64,000 nucleotides of DNA from positions 248,001 to 312,000 of the forward strand of contig NZ_BAABHJ010000003.1 in NCBI RefSeq assembly GCF_039542035.1, in the 5' to 3' direction. Position 1 is the stretch's first letter; each line of letters begins with the position of its first letter. Shown here piece after piece: positions 24,725 to 33,923 of the stretch. The DNA comes from Actinoallomurus liliacearum (GTDB taxonomy: Bacteria > Actinomycetota > Actinomycetes > Streptosporangiales > Streptosporangiaceae). The notes under the pieces were generated by a model. It did no database searches. It was not told the origin of the DNA and saw only the letters and a list, made by a program, of their open reading frames with translations. The position numbers and the translations under genes are program-made.

Positions 24725-26785
24725 GTGCGGGACGACGTGGACGCGTGCACCACAGGCCCGGTCGCGGTGGACGGCGGGTGGCGTGAGGTGGGCGAACGCC
24801 TGCGCGTCCTGCGGCGGATGCCCGAACTGGGCGGTCTGCCCCGGCGGCGGCTCCGCGAGCTCGAGCCGGAGTTGCGGCTCGTGGAGGTCGGCGCCGGAGA
24901 CGTCGTATGCGAGGAGGCCGACCCGGCCGACCGGCTCGTGGCGGTGGCCTCCGGCGAGCTCGACGGGCCGGTGACGACGGTCGACGGCCGTTACGGGCGT
25001 ACGGTCCGCGCGCTCACCCCGGCGCGGTTGTGGACGCTTCCCGCCGACACCGCGCGAGGCGCGCTGTGGGCCACGGCGGAGACCGGCACGGCAGGGCTGC
25101 GCATCGACGTGCGCGGGGTCGGCCGGCACATCGGCGGCCGGCGGACGCTGCAGGACATCTCGCTGACCATCGAGCCGGGCGAGCTCGTCGCGATCGTCGG
25201 CGCCAGCGGCAGCGGGAAGACCACCCTGCTGGACGCCGTCTCGGGCGTACGCCCGCCGACGACCGGCGAGGTTCGCGTCGACGGCGACCCGGACTCCTTC
25301 GGGTACGTCCCGCAGGACGACATCATCCACCGCGAGCTGCCGATCGCCCGCACCCTCGGGTACGCCGCGCGGCTGCGCCTTCCGGCGGGCACCTCCACCG
25401 ACCGCGTCGACGAGGCGGTCGGCCGGGTACTGCGGGCCCTCGACCTCACCGACCGCGCGGACACGCGGGTCGGCTCGCTGAGCGGCGGTGAGCGCAAGCG
25501 GGCGAGCATCGCCGTCGACCTGCTCACCCGGCCCAGGGTGCTGTTCCTGGACGAGCCGACCTCGGGGCTGGACCCGGCGACGGCGGCCGACTTCATGCGC
25601 CTGCTGCGCCGCCTAGCCGGCGCCGGCTCGACCGTCGTGGTGACCACGCACGATCCGCCGGACGTGGCCCTGTGCGACAAGGTGGTGTTCCTGACGACCG
25701 ACGGCCGGCTCGCGTTCTTCGGCACGCCGGACGCCGCGCGCACGTACTTCCAGACCGATCACATCGAGGAGGTCTACGAGCGTCTGGCCGACGAGGACAC
25801 CCCGGAGGAGTGGGCGCGGCGGTTCACGGCCGCCCGCGGTGTTCTGGATGACCCGCCCGCGCCATCGGGCGTGCCCGCCGCGGGCGGCGGCCGTCCGGCG
25901 CCGGACCCCCGTTCCCCGGCGGGCGCCCCTTCCCCGGCGGGCCGCCGTTCCGTGCGCGCGCTCCGGCAGTGGCGGGTGCTGACCCGGCGGGACCTCGACA
26001 TCCTGCTCCGCAACCGGCTGACGGCGGCGATCCTCGCGGGCTCGCCGGTGATGGTCCTGCTGATGTTCGCGGTGCTGTTCCGGCCCCACGCGTTCTCGTA
26101 CGCGCGCCCCAGCCCGGCCGCCACGGTGATGATCCTGTTCTGGATCGCGTTCGGTGGGTTCTTCTTCGGCCTGACGTACGGGCTGCTGCGGATCTGCACC
26201 GAGCGGGCGATCCTCCGCCGCGAATGCCTCGCCGGCCTGGGCATCGCCCCGTACGTCGCGGCGAAGGTGGCGGTCCTGCTGCCGCTGCTCGCGGTGGCGG
26301 ACGCGGTGATGCTCCTCGTGCTGCGCGCCCTGGACCGGCTGCCCGCGGCGGGCTGGTCCACCTACGGCGAGCTGCTCGTGACCCTGCTGCTGACGTCGGC
26401 GGCGGGGCTCGGCCTCGGCCTGCTCATCTCGGCGGTCGTCGGCGATCCGGCACAGGCGACGATGGCGCTGCCGATGCTCTGCTTCCCGCAGGTGCTGTTC
26501 GTCGGCGCGATCCTTCCCGTGCCGGTCATGGCGGTGGCCGGCCGGGTGCTCAGCTATGGGATGTCGAACCGGTGGGCGTTCGAGGCGTTGGGCCACAGCC
26601 TGGGCGTGGCGCGGCTGTGGGCCCACGGGCGGTCGCCGCTCGGGCCGCCGCTCCTGGCGTCGTACGGAGCGACCTTCTCCCGCCCGGTCGCCGTGGACTG
26701 GGTGATCCTCACCGGGTTCACCGCCCTCTTCCTGGCGCTGACCTGCGTCGTGCTGGCGCGCGGGACCGCGTACGGCCGGCGGTAG
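24725..26785 (+). CDS. ABCG-like ABC transporter (ATPase fused to permease) with N-terminal cNMP-binding-type domain
   Basis: 686 residues, GTG start. Residues of about 22-125 resemble a cyclic-nucleotide-binding beta-roll (GLPRRRLRELEPELRLVEVGAGDVVCEE..., DRLVAVASGELDG) but the phosphate-binding Arg-Ala pair is not evident. The ATPase domain (about 128-350) has Walker A GASGSGKTT, the signature LSGGERKRAS, Walker B VLFLDEPTSGLD and the switch His in TTHDPPD. An Ala/Pro-rich linker precedes an ABC2 permease with six membrane helices (about 435-686). The order ATPase-permease is that of ABCG half-transporters, which dimerise and export lipids or drugs. The substrate is unknown. Confidence 0.88.
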   Translation: MRDDVDACTTGPVAVDGGWREVGERLRVLRRMPELGGLPRRRLRELEPELRLVEVGAGDVVCEEADPADRLVAVASGELDGPVTTVDGRYGRTVRALTPARLWTLPADTARGALWATAETGTAGLRIDVRGVGRHIGGRRTLQDISLTIEPGELVAIVGASGSGKTTLLDAVSGVRPPTTGEVRVDGDPDSFGYVPQDDIIHRELPIARTLGYAARLRLPAGTSTDRVDEAVGRVLRALDLTDRADTRVGSLSGGERKRASIAVDLLTRPRVLFLDEPTSGLDPATAADFMRLLRRLAGAGSTVVVTTHDPPDVALCDKVVFLTTDGRLAFFGTPDAARTYFQTDHIEEVYERLADEDTPEEWARRFTAARGVLDDPPAPSGVPAAGGGRPAPDPRSPAGAPSPAGRRSVRALRQWRVLTRRDLDILLRNRLTAAILAGSPVMVLLMFAVLFRPHAFSYARPSPAATVMILFWIAFGGFFFGLTYGLLRICTERAILRRECLAGLGIAPYVAAKVAVLLPLLAVADAVMLLVLRALDRLPAAGWSTYGELLVTLLLTSAAGLGLGLLISAVVGDPAQATMALPMLCFPQVLFVGAILPVPVMAVAGRVLSYGMSNRWAFEALGHSLGVARLWAHGRSPLGPPLLASYGATFSRPVAVDWVILTGFTALFLALTCVVLARGTAYGRR

Positions 26786-26824
26786 CGGCGTCCGGCCTGG
26801 AACCCCTATCGCCGCCGTAGGCGG

Positions 26825-28309
26825 TCAGCAGCGCTCCCGTGCCGTCAGCCCCTGATGCGACGGGTGACGGTCGCGGTAGGTCTGCTCCGCGAACCGTACG
26901 AACCGCTCGACGTCGGCGAGGTTGGACGCCAGCCCGATCGACACGCGGACGGCCCCGCCGCTCGGCAGGCCCAGCATCCGGAGGTGGTCGTCCAGCGTGT
27001 CGACCCTTCGACCGGCGGACCTCATGAGGGCGTCCCGGTCGATGACGAACGCGGCCTCGCCCGCACCGGGGTTGCAGAAGCAGCCGGTCCGCAGGGAGAT
27101 GCCGAGCGCGGCGCTGTCGCGTTCGACGACGCGTTCGTCGACGATCCGGCCGTCCGGATCGCGGAAGTTGAAGGTGACCGTCCCGCCGCGCCGGACGGTG
27201 TCGTGGGGGCCGTAGACCTCGACCATCGGCCGGCCGTTCGTGTGCCGCAGTCCGTGGAGGCGGTCGAGCAGCCGGCCGGTGAGGCACCTGACGCGCCGGT
27301 GGATCGTGTCGACGCCGATGCCCGCCACCCAGTCGATGCCGACCGCCACGTCCGGGATCGCGAGGAAGTTGAGCGTGCCGTCCTCGAACGCCGTCTCGTC
27401 GTCGGCGAGGACGTGCCAGTCGCCCTGGGCGCTGACCGCCTGGATCGTGCCGCCGGCGAACCAGGGGCGCCGCAGCCTTGCGAGCGCCTCGCGACGGGCG
27501 ACCAGGCACCCGACGCCGGTCGGGTAGCCGAACACCTTGTACCAGCTCACCGGGACGAAGTCGGGATGCGTGACGCCGAGGTCGAGCCGGTTGGTGGGCA
27601 CGTACGCGGCCGCGTCGAGCAGCACGTCGTAGCCGTTCTCATGCGCGAGGTCGATCCACTCCAGGGGATGCTGCACGCCCGTGAAGTTGCTCTGTGCCGG
27701 AAACGCGAAGAGTCCGCCGCGGCCTTTCCCGAGTGCCGCGCGGACGTCGCCCGCTTCGGTCCGCAGGTCGGGGCCCCGCATCGGCACGTATTCGGTTCCA
27801 GCACCACGTTCGCGGGCGAACTCCCGAATTCCGTTCACCGAATTGTGGTTATCAAGGGTGAGGACGTAACGAGTTTCCCGGTCGAATCGGTAGGATTCAC
27901 CTATCAGCCGGCACGCACCGCTCGCATTCGGTGTGAAGATCACGGCGTACTCGTCGGCGGACGCGTTGAAGTGGGCGAGGATCCGCGCTCGGGTGCGCTC
28001 GACCAGCTCGGTGGCGCTCGCCGAGGTCGGATTCGCCGAATGCGGATTGCCGAAGCAGTTCCCGCGCATCCGGGCCGCGTGTGCGGAGATCTGGCCGTCC
28101 GCCGGCAGGCCCGCCCCGCCGTAGTCCAGGTAGAGGTGACCGCCCGCGTCGAGGTACGCGTAGTCCGTCGCGCGTAGCTCGTCCAGTCGCCGCGTCAGCG
28201 GATAATCCGGATAACGTGCGAGGAAATCGCCATCGATATTGTCGTCGCTGATCTGCTCGGCCTTGAGCTCGGTCACGGCCGCACGCTCCAATAGATCATG
28301 ACAGTCCAT
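26825..28309 (-). CDS. Class-V aminotransferase / cysteine-desulfurase-like PLP enzyme
   Basis: 494 residues from the ATG at 28309; another ATG at 28342 adds 11 residues, and neither has a clear ribosome site. The sequence follows the NifS/molybdenum-cofactor-sulfurase pattern: YLDYGGAGLPADGQI, NPHSANPTSASATELVERTRARIL, FTPNASGACRLI, LDNHNSVNGIREFA, then VLLDAAAYVPTN and the PLP lysine in SWYKVFGYPTG (K258). The C-terminal LRTGCFCNPGAGE holds the cysteine that carries persulfide in desulfurases of this group. The likely reaction is cysteine desulfuration or a related elimination. No MOSC domain follows, unlike true MoCo sulfurases, so the partner is unknown. Confidence 0.87.
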   Translation of the reverse strand: MDCHDLLERAAVTELKAEQISDDNIDGDFLARYPDYPLTRRLDELRATDYAYLDAGGHLYLDYGGAGLPADGQISAHAARMRGNCFGNPHSANPTSASATELVERTRARILAHFNASADEYAVIFTPNASGACRLIGESYRFDRETRYVLTLDNHNSVNGIREFARERGAGTEYVPMRGPDLRTEAGDVRAALGKGRGGLFAFPAQSNFTGVQHPLEWIDLAHENGYDVLLDAAAYVPTNRLDLGVTHPDFVPVSWYKVFGYPTGVGCLVARREALARLRRPWFAGGTIQAVSAQGDWHVLADDETAFEDGTLNFLAIPDVAVGIDWVAGIGVDTIHRRVRCLTGRLLDRLHGLRHTNGRPMVEVYGPHDTVRRGGTVTFNFRDPDGRIVDERVVERDSAALGISLRTGCFCNPGAGEAAFVIDRDALMRSAGRRVDTLDDHLRMLGLPSGGAVRVSIGLASNLADVERFVRFAEQTYRDRHPSHQGLTARERC

Positions 28310-28320
28310 ATCGCCGGATC

Positions 28321-28364
28321 TGTCGCATATCGCCGCATTCAACCGCGATTACCGGTATGCGACA
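28321..28364. promoter_or_regulatory. TGTCGCATA / TATGCGACA inverted repeat ahead of the aminotransferase
   Basis: Perfect 9-bp arms (28321-28329 and 28356-28364) with a 26-bp spacer cover the presumed promoter of the aminotransferase. The two sites lie 35 bp apart centre to centre. Either a paired operator or a long hairpin is possible. Confidence 0.45.
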
Positions 28365-28514
28365 AGTGCTTTGCAAGCCGTATTGCCGCCGGTCAGTCGC
28401 GGACCGGCCCGTGCGACCTCCCGCCGTCGCTCGGCGGGGAGGCGTTTCGGCGCCCGCATCCGGGGCAGGGGGCTCGGGGTAAGCGGTCGCGAGCGGCTCT
28501 CGAGGGGCCGGGCC

Positions 28515-29078
28515 ATGAACCAGTCCGAAACTTTGATCAGCGTCCTCCAAGAGGACCACAACGACCTGCGGCAACTGCTGACCGAGCTCGACTATCTGGT
28601 CGAGTTCGAACGCCTGCGGCGTTCGGTGACCCAGTTGCTGATCGCCGAGATGGTCCGGCACACGGTCGCCGAAGAGACCTACATGTACCCGGTGGCCCGC
28701 GCCCATCTGCCCCAGGGGACGCGGATCGTCCAGCGCGAGATCGCCGGGCACGCGGAGCTCGAGCGCGTCCTGAGGAGGATGGATCTACCCGACCTGACCA
28801 GTGCCGAGTTCTCCACCCTCCTCGCGGAGCTGAACGCCGAGGCCGGTCCGCACGCGCGCGCCGAGGAGAACCAGCTGTTCCCGCTGCTGGCCCGGTACCT
28901 GAAGCCGGAGGAACTCGCCGCGGTCGGGGAGAAGGCGGCGGCGGCCAAGGAGAAGGCGTCGCTCCGGCAGTACCTCGCGCAGCCGGACTCCTCCCTGCGG
29001 GACAGGTTCGTCACCTCCGGGACGACCATGGTCGAACGGGTCCGCGCGTATCTGCACCGCGGCGCCTACCCGCTCTGA
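28515..29078 (+). CDS. Hemerythrin HHE-domain protein
   Basis: 187 residues from the ATG at 28515, with GAGGGG upstream. An upstream extension of 48 residues is Arg-rich and has no homology. The four-helix HHE pattern is complete: H in LQEDHNDLRQLL, H-x3-E in RHTVAEETYMYP, H in EIAGHAELERVL and H-x3-E in PHARAEENQLFP. These give the ligands of a di-iron centre that binds O2 or senses NO and oxidative stress. The last 45 residues form a basic tail of unknown role. It is convergent with the beta-helix/AAA+ gene, with only 4 bp between stops. Confidence 0.92.
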   Translation: MNQSETLISVLQEDHNDLRQLLTELDYLVEFERLRRSVTQLLIAEMVRHTVAEETYMYPVARAHLPQGTRIVQREIAGHAELERVLRRMDLPDLTSAEFSTLLAELNAEAGPHARAEENQLFPLLARYLKPEELAAVGEKAAAAKEKASLRQYLAQPDSSLRDRFVTSGTTMVERVRAYLHRGAYPL

Positions 29079-29082
29079 CCGG

Positions 29083-32000
29083 TCAGCGCGCGCTGGGGGT
29101 GTTCGCGGAGGGCAGGTCCGCGGGCAGCAGGAGGCGCAGGTCCGCCACGCCGGGCGACCGCATCCCGCCGAGCCGCCTCGCCTGATAGGTGATCATCGTC
29201 TCCAGCATCTGCCGGACGAGGCGCGCGTTGCCGAAGGTCCGGTCCCGCGGCAGGGCGTCGAGGTACTCGCGCACCGCGGCGAGGGTCTCGGGAGCGCACT
29301 CGTAGCCCGCGGCCACGGCCTGGTTCCGCGTGATGGCGACGAGCTCGTCGGTGCTGTAGTCCTCGAACTCCACCTGCCGCGAGAACCGGGAGGCGAGGCC
29401 GGGGTTGGAGTTCAAGAAGCGCCGCATCTCGTCGGTGTAGCCGGCGACGATGACCACGACCTCGTCGCGGTGGTCCTCCATCAGCTTCAGCAGGGTCTCG
29501 ACCGCCTCCCGGCCGAAGTCGTTGGACGCCCCCTCGGGGGTCAGGGTGTACGCCTCGTCGATGAACAGCACACCGCCCAGCGCGCGCTGGAACACCTCCT
29601 TGGTGAGCTGCGCCGTGTGGCCCACGTAGCGGCCCACGAGGTCGGCGCGCGCCACCTCCACGAGCTGGCCGCGCGGCAGCACGCCCAGGCTGTGCAGCAG
29701 TTCGGCGTAGAGCCGGGCAACGGTGGTCTTGCCGGTGCCGGGGGACCCGGTGAAGACGAGATGCCGGCTGAGCCGGGGTACGGGCAGTCCGGCGGCCTCC
29801 CGCTGCCGGGCCGTCGCGAGGAGGTCCACGATGTCCTTGACCTCGCGTTTCACGCCGGCCAGGCCGATCATGTCCGACAGCCGGGCCAGCAGCGTCTCGC
29901 GCTCCGCGCCCACCGCGCCGTCCGTTGCCGCGGCGTCGCTGACGTCCTCCGGCAGCAACAGGCTGAGGTCGCCCTCGGCCGGGTCGGTCATGGAGGCGAG
30001 CCGGAACGCCTGCCGCTCGATCATCTCCTCGAAGACCAGGCGTGCCGTACGGCCGTTGCCGAAGGTGGCGTCCCGCGGCATCCGCTCATAGTGCGCGGCG
30101 AGCGCCTGACGGGTGGTCGGGTCCAGTTCGTAGCGGTGGCTCTCGCAGATCTTCTCGGTGATCGTGACGAGTTCGTCGACCGAGTAGTTGGTGAACTCCA
30201 CGGTCCGGCTGAACCGCGAGGCCATGCCCGGGTTGGCGGACAGGAAGGTCTGCATCTCGGCGGTGTACCCGGCCGCCACCACGACGACCTCGTCGCGGTG
30301 GTCCTCCATCAGCTTCACGAGGGTGTCGATGGCCTCGCGGCCGAAGTCGTGCGAGCCGCCCCGGCCCTCGGTGACCAGCGTGTACGCCTCGTCGATGAAC
30401 AGGACGCCGCCGAGCGCCTCGTTGAACGCGTCCGTCGTCTTGATGGCGGTGGCGCCGACGTACTGCGCGACCAGGTCGGCGCGGGAGACCTCCACCAGGT
30501 GCCCGGAGGGCAGCAGGCCGAGGGAGGCGAGGATCCCGCCGTACAGCCGGGCGACCGTGGTCTTGCCGGTGCCGGGCGGGCCCGCGAAGATCAGGTGCCG
30601 GCTCATCGGCGGGGCCGGCATGCCGAGCCGGGCCCTGCGCTGCGAGAGCTGGTTCAGGTTGACGAGCGCGCGCACCTGGCGTTTCACGCCCTCGAGGCCG
30701 ATGAGGGACTCCAGCTCCTCCAGCGGCCCGGCGGACGCGGGCGCGCGGGTGTCCTTGCCGCCCGGCGCGCCGCCGGCCGCCGCGGCGACCTCGTCGCCCC
30801 AGGAGTCGGGGACGGCGTTCCCGGAACTGTCCAGGTCGCGCACTGTCAGCCGGCCGGGGCGGGACTGCCGCAGCCCGGCGCCGCGGTTGTCGCGGACAGC
30901 GCAGCCGGTGACGGTGACGGCCTCGGCGGTGTCGACCCGGACGCCGTCACCGACGCTCCCGGTGATCTCGCAGTCGCCGAACGTCGCCCGCGCGCCGGCC
31001 ATGAGGAGCACGCCGTGGGCGCCGGAGTCGCTGATCCGCGCCCGGGTGAGGCTCAGGTCGCCGCCCTCGCGTACGACCACGCCGGAGGCGTCGCTCCCGG
31101 AGACCGCGCAGTCCTGGATCGTGCCCATCCCGCCGGAGTCGACGGCGACCCCCGCGTCGCCGGGGGAACGGAGGTCGCAGTCGCGGATGGAGACGTTGGC
31201 CCCGCTCGCGATGCGCACGGCGGCGCCGCCGGCCCGCTCGACGACGCAGTGCTCCAGCCGTCCGCGCCCGTCCTCGGTGACCTCGACGCCGGTCCCGCCG
31301 GCCGCGGTGATCGTCGCGTTGCGCACGAGCGGGTTGGCGCCGGACCGGATGGCGATCGCGGTGCCGGCGGCGTCCACGACCTCCAGCCGGTCGAACTCCG
31401 CGACGGAGTCGTCCGCCAGCAGCACGGACGCGGACGCGTCGGCGCACTCGCGCACCGTCGCGTCGATCAGCGTCGGCGAGCTGGACCCCACGACGCTGAT
31501 CGCGGGCGCGGCCGACCCGGTGAACTCGCAGGCCTCGAACGTGCCGCGCGAGCGTTCGGTGACGGACAGCCCGCTGTCCTTCGTACGGGCCGTCCGGCAG
31601 CGGCGCAGCAGCGGATCCGCGCCCCCGGCCAGCACGATGCCGGAACCGGCGGTGATGTCGGTGACCGAGACCTCCTCCAGCGCCGGGCGCGACCCGCTGG
31701 TCACGTACACGCCGGTCGCGCAGTCGCGAACGCTCGTCCGCACGATCCGGGTGGCGCTGTCGCCCTCGAGGGCGATGGCCGGCTTCGAGGTCGTGGAGAT
31801 CTCGCAGTCCTCGATCACACCCTGGGCCTCGCCGTTGGCGAGCACGCCGTTGCCGCGGGCGTCCCGCAGCCGGCAGCCCCGGATCGTCGACCGGGACTTC
31901 TCTCCCAGCACGACGGCGGAGGTGCCGAGGTTCTCGATGAGGCAGTCCTCGATGACGCTGGCCGCGTCCGCGGTGTCGACGATGCCCGCGCCCTCGGCGT

Positions 32001-32397
32001 TGGTGATCCGGCAGCCGCGCATCGCGAGCGAACCGGACCCACGGGCCAGCACGGCCGTCCAGCCGGAACCGGCCACGGTGCAGCCCTCCATCGCGACCTG
32101 CCCGCGCGCGGCGTCGACGACCGGCACGTCGTCGCCGCCACCGCGCAGCGTGAGGTCGGTGAGCATCACGGCGTCCGCCACGAGCATCACCGCGGTGCCG
32201 CTTCGCGGGCAGATCTCGACGCTGCCCCGGTCCCCGTCGGCCACGATCGTGACCCGGGTGCGGATGAAGAGGCTCTCGGGGTACCGGCCGGGCCGGATAC
32301 GGATCACCGACCCGGTACGTGCCGCCGCCAGCGCCTCCTCGATTGTCCGGAAAGCGCCTGGCTCATCCGGGGAGACCGTGAGCAACTGCCGAGACAC
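29083..32397 (-). CDS. Right-handed beta-helix protein fused to two EccA/CbxX-type AAA+ ATPase domains
   Basis: 1,104 residues from a GTG at 32397 with GAGGAGG 6 bp upstream. Residues of about 1-520 are a parallel beta-helix: a pectate-lyase-like start (DEPGAFRTIEEALAAA) and more than fifteen coils with repeated IRDC, VIEDC and ARGNGV motifs. Two AAA+ domains follow: AAA1 about 555-815 with Walker A GPPGTGKT (K612), and AAA2 about 838-1090 with GSPGTGKT (K890). Each has GGVLFIDEAYTL and an Arg-finger SRF. The AAA domains are close to EccA and CbbX. EccA normally carries TPRs in front of one AAA domain. The gene is divergent from mycosin, so a role as unfoldase or chaperone for type VII substrates is likely. 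Confidence 0.9.
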   Translation of the reverse strand: MSRQLLTVSPDEPGAFRTIEEALAAARTGSVIRIRPGRYPESLFIRTRVTIVADGDRGSVEICPRSGTAVMLVADAVMLTDLTLRGGGDDVPVVDAARGQVAMEGCTVAGSGWTAVLARGSGSLAMRGCRITNAEGAGIVDTADAASVIEDCLIENLGTSAVVLGEKSRSTIRGCRLRDARGNGVLANGEAQGVIEDCEISTTSKPAIALEGDSATRIVRTSVRDCATGVYVTSGSRPALEEVSVTDITAGSGIVLAGGADPLLRRCRTARTKDSGLSVTERSRGTFEACEFTGSAAPAISVVGSSSPTLIDATVRECADASASVLLADDSVAEFDRLEVVDAAGTAIAIRSGANPLVRNATITAAGGTGVEVTEDGRGRLEHCVVERAGGAAVRIASGANVSIRDCDLRSPGDAGVAVDSGGMGTIQDCAVSGSDASGVVVREGGDLSLTRARISDSGAHGVLLMAGARATFGDCEITGSVGDGVRVDTAEAVTVTGCAVRDNRGAGLRQSRPGRLTVRDLDSSGNAVPDSWGDEVAAAAGGAPGGKDTRAPASAGPLEELESLIGLEGVKRQVRALVNLNQLSQRRARLGMPAPPMSRHLIFAGPPGTGKTTVARLYGGILASLGLLPSGHLVEVSRADLVAQYVGATAIKTTDAFNEALGGVLFIDEAYTLVTEGRGGSHDFGREAIDTLVKLMEDHRDEVVVVAAGYTAEMQTFLSANPGMASRFSRTVEFTNYSVDELVTITEKICESHRYELDPTTRQALAAHYERMPRDATFGNGRTARLVFEEMIERQAFRLASMTDPAEGDLSLLLPEDVSDAAATDGAVGAERETLLARLSDMIGLAGVKREVKDIVDLLATARQREAAGLPVPRLSRHLVFTGSPGTGKTTVARLYAELLHSLGVLPRGQLVEVARADLVGRYVGHTAQLTKEVFQRALGGVLFIDEAYTLTPEGASNDFGREAVETLLKLMEDHRDEVVVIVAGYTDEMRRFLNSNPGLASRFSRQVEFEDYSTDELVAITRNQAVAAGYECAPETLAAVREYLDALPRDRTFGNARLVRQMLETMITYQARRLGGMRSPGVADLRLLLPADLPSANTPSAR

Positions 32398-32514
32398 GCT
32401 GAACCCTCCTCGGGTCGGTGGGGTGCCGACGAGACAACCATCATGCCGTTCGCGCGGGCCGCTTGACACCCTCGCCCGCAAGGCCTCTGACCAGCGGGGA
32501 TACTTGTCCCAGGC

Positions 32515-32531
32515 GACAAGAGAACGACAAG
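32515..32531 (+). promoter_or_regulatory. Phased GACAAG-N5-GACAAG direct repeat before the mycosin gene
   Basis: Hexamers at 32515 and 32526 lie 11 bp apart. A TACGCT -10 element (32542-32547) follows and the ATG of mycosin comes 6 bp after it, implying a leaderless transcript. A CTTGTC at 32503 makes a 6-6-6 inverted repeat with the first hexamer. Related repeats precede the sigma factor and the WXG100 genes. Confidence 0.55.
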
Positions 32532-32553
32532 ATCGGATCTCTACGCTGAGCGC

Positions 32554-33810
32554 ATGCGACGTGTCCCCCGGCGCCTGCGCGCCGTGGCGTCGGTGGCCGC
32601 CGCCACGGCCTCGCTTCTCGTCTCCGCCTTTCCCGGAGCCGCGGCGGCCACGGCGTACGAACGGCCCCCCGGCGCCGCGCCCGGCCCTGTCGGCCTGCCC
32701 GTCATCCCGTCGGCGCTCGCGTCCGGACGGTCGTGCACCGGCGCGTCCCCCACCCCGGCCCACGCGCAGCCGTGGACGATGAGCGCGCTCGGAGTGGCCC
32801 GGGTCCGCGAGCTCAGCGACGGAACCGGAGTCACCGTCGGCGTCGTGGACACCGGCGTGGCCGCGAACGTCCCCGCGCTGGCCGGCCGGGTCACCGCGGT
32901 GGCGGACGCCGGGCAGGACTGTGTCGGGCACGGCTCCTTCGCGGCCGGCCTGATCGCGGGGCGTGCCGAGGACGCGACCGGCGGCGGGATCGCGCCCCAG
33001 GCGCGGATCCTCGCGGTCCGCGGCACCGGCAAGAACGGCACCGCCTCGCCGGGCACGGTCGCGGCGGGCATCCGCGCCGCCGTCGACCGCGGTGCCCGCG
33101 TCGTGTACGTCGGCGCGGCCCTGACCGAGGGCAGAGCGGAGCTGACGGCCGCGGTCGCCTACGCCACCCGCAAGGACGCCGTCGTGGTCGCGCCCGCCGC
33201 GCCGGACGCCGTGCCCACCACCGCCGGCGGAACGCCGTCGGCGCCGCCCGCGCGGCCCTACTTCCCCGCCTTCATCCCGCAGGTCGTCGCGGTCGAGGAC
33301 TTCGGGCCGGACGGCTCGCGCCCGCAGGAGGCGCCGGACGTCTTCGCCGCCGACCTGGCCGCACCCGGCGACGCCGTCGTGAGCATCGGCCCCAAGGGCG
33401 CCGGGAACTACATCGGGTCCGGCTCCTCGCTGGCCGCCGCGTTCGTCGCCGGTACGGCCGCCCTCGTGCGCGCGTACCAGCCCCGGCTGACGGCGGCCGA
33501 GGTGGCGAACCGGCTCGTCGCGTCCGCCTACCCCGCGACCAAGCCGGTCCTGGACCCGTACGCCGCCGTGGCGGCGGTGTCGTCCCCGGCGGCCGCACGG
33601 CCGACGCCCGCGGCCGCCATGCGGTTGCCGGCCCGGACCGCCTCACACGCCGCCCGCACCCGTGCGCTGGTCGTCGCCTCGGTCGGAGGCGGGCTCGTGG
33701 CCCTCGTCGCGGGCGCGGCGGTGATCGTCCCGCTCGGCCGGGCCCGGGGCTGGCGGCCGGCCGGCGGTGCCCCCTCGGGAGAGCGACCGAAGGCGTCCAC
33801 TTCGGCGTGA
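32554..33810 (+). CDS. mycP: Mycosin-type S8 serine protease of the type VII system
   Basis: 418 residues. A signal peptide (about 1-33), a subtilisin domain (about 70-345), a Pro/Ala linker and a C-terminal membrane helix (about 368-390, RALVVASVGGGLVALVAGAAVIV) give the mycosin layout. The catalytic Asp is D99 in VVDTGV, the His is H126 in GHGSFAAG and the Ser is S292 in GSSLAAA. Two oddities: the oxyanion Asn expected in the VVVAxAGN segment is absent (VVVAPAAPD), and the usual Pro after the catalytic motif is Ala. Mycosins stabilise the ESX membrane complex independently of proteolysis and cleave selected substrates, so this one may be mainly structural. The start is probably leaderless. 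Confidence 0.88.
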   Translation: MRRVPRRLRAVASVAAATASLLVSAFPGAAAATAYERPPGAAPGPVGLPVIPSALASGRSCTGASPTPAHAQPWTMSALGVARVRELSDGTGVTVGVVDTGVAANVPALAGRVTAVADAGQDCVGHGSFAAGLIAGRAEDATGGGIAPQARILAVRGTGKNGTASPGTVAAGIRAAVDRGARVVYVGAALTEGRAELTAAVAYATRKDAVVVAPAAPDAVPTTAGGTPSAPPARPYFPAFIPQVVAVEDFGPDGSRPQEAPDVFAADLAAPGDAVVSIGPKGAGNYIGSGSSLAAAFVAGTAALVRAYQPRLTAAEVANRLVASAYPATKPVLDPYAAVAAVSSPAAARPTPAAAMRLPARTASHAARTRALVVASVGGGLVALVAGAAVIVPLGRARGWRPAGGAPSGERPKASTSA

Positions 33811-33923
33811 CGACCCCCGTTCGGGGCGGTCCCCGGCGTCCTCCCCGGCGGTCCGGCATCCGGGCCGGAGCCCCGCACCAGGAGGGCGTCGGAGGGGTCA
33901 CCTGACTCCGGCCGGTCAATAGC

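Noticed and set aside
29470..32466. A 998-codon plus-strand open frame
   Set aside because: Antisense to the beta-helix/AAA+ gene; composition is His/Arg/Gly/Ala-rich without motifs.
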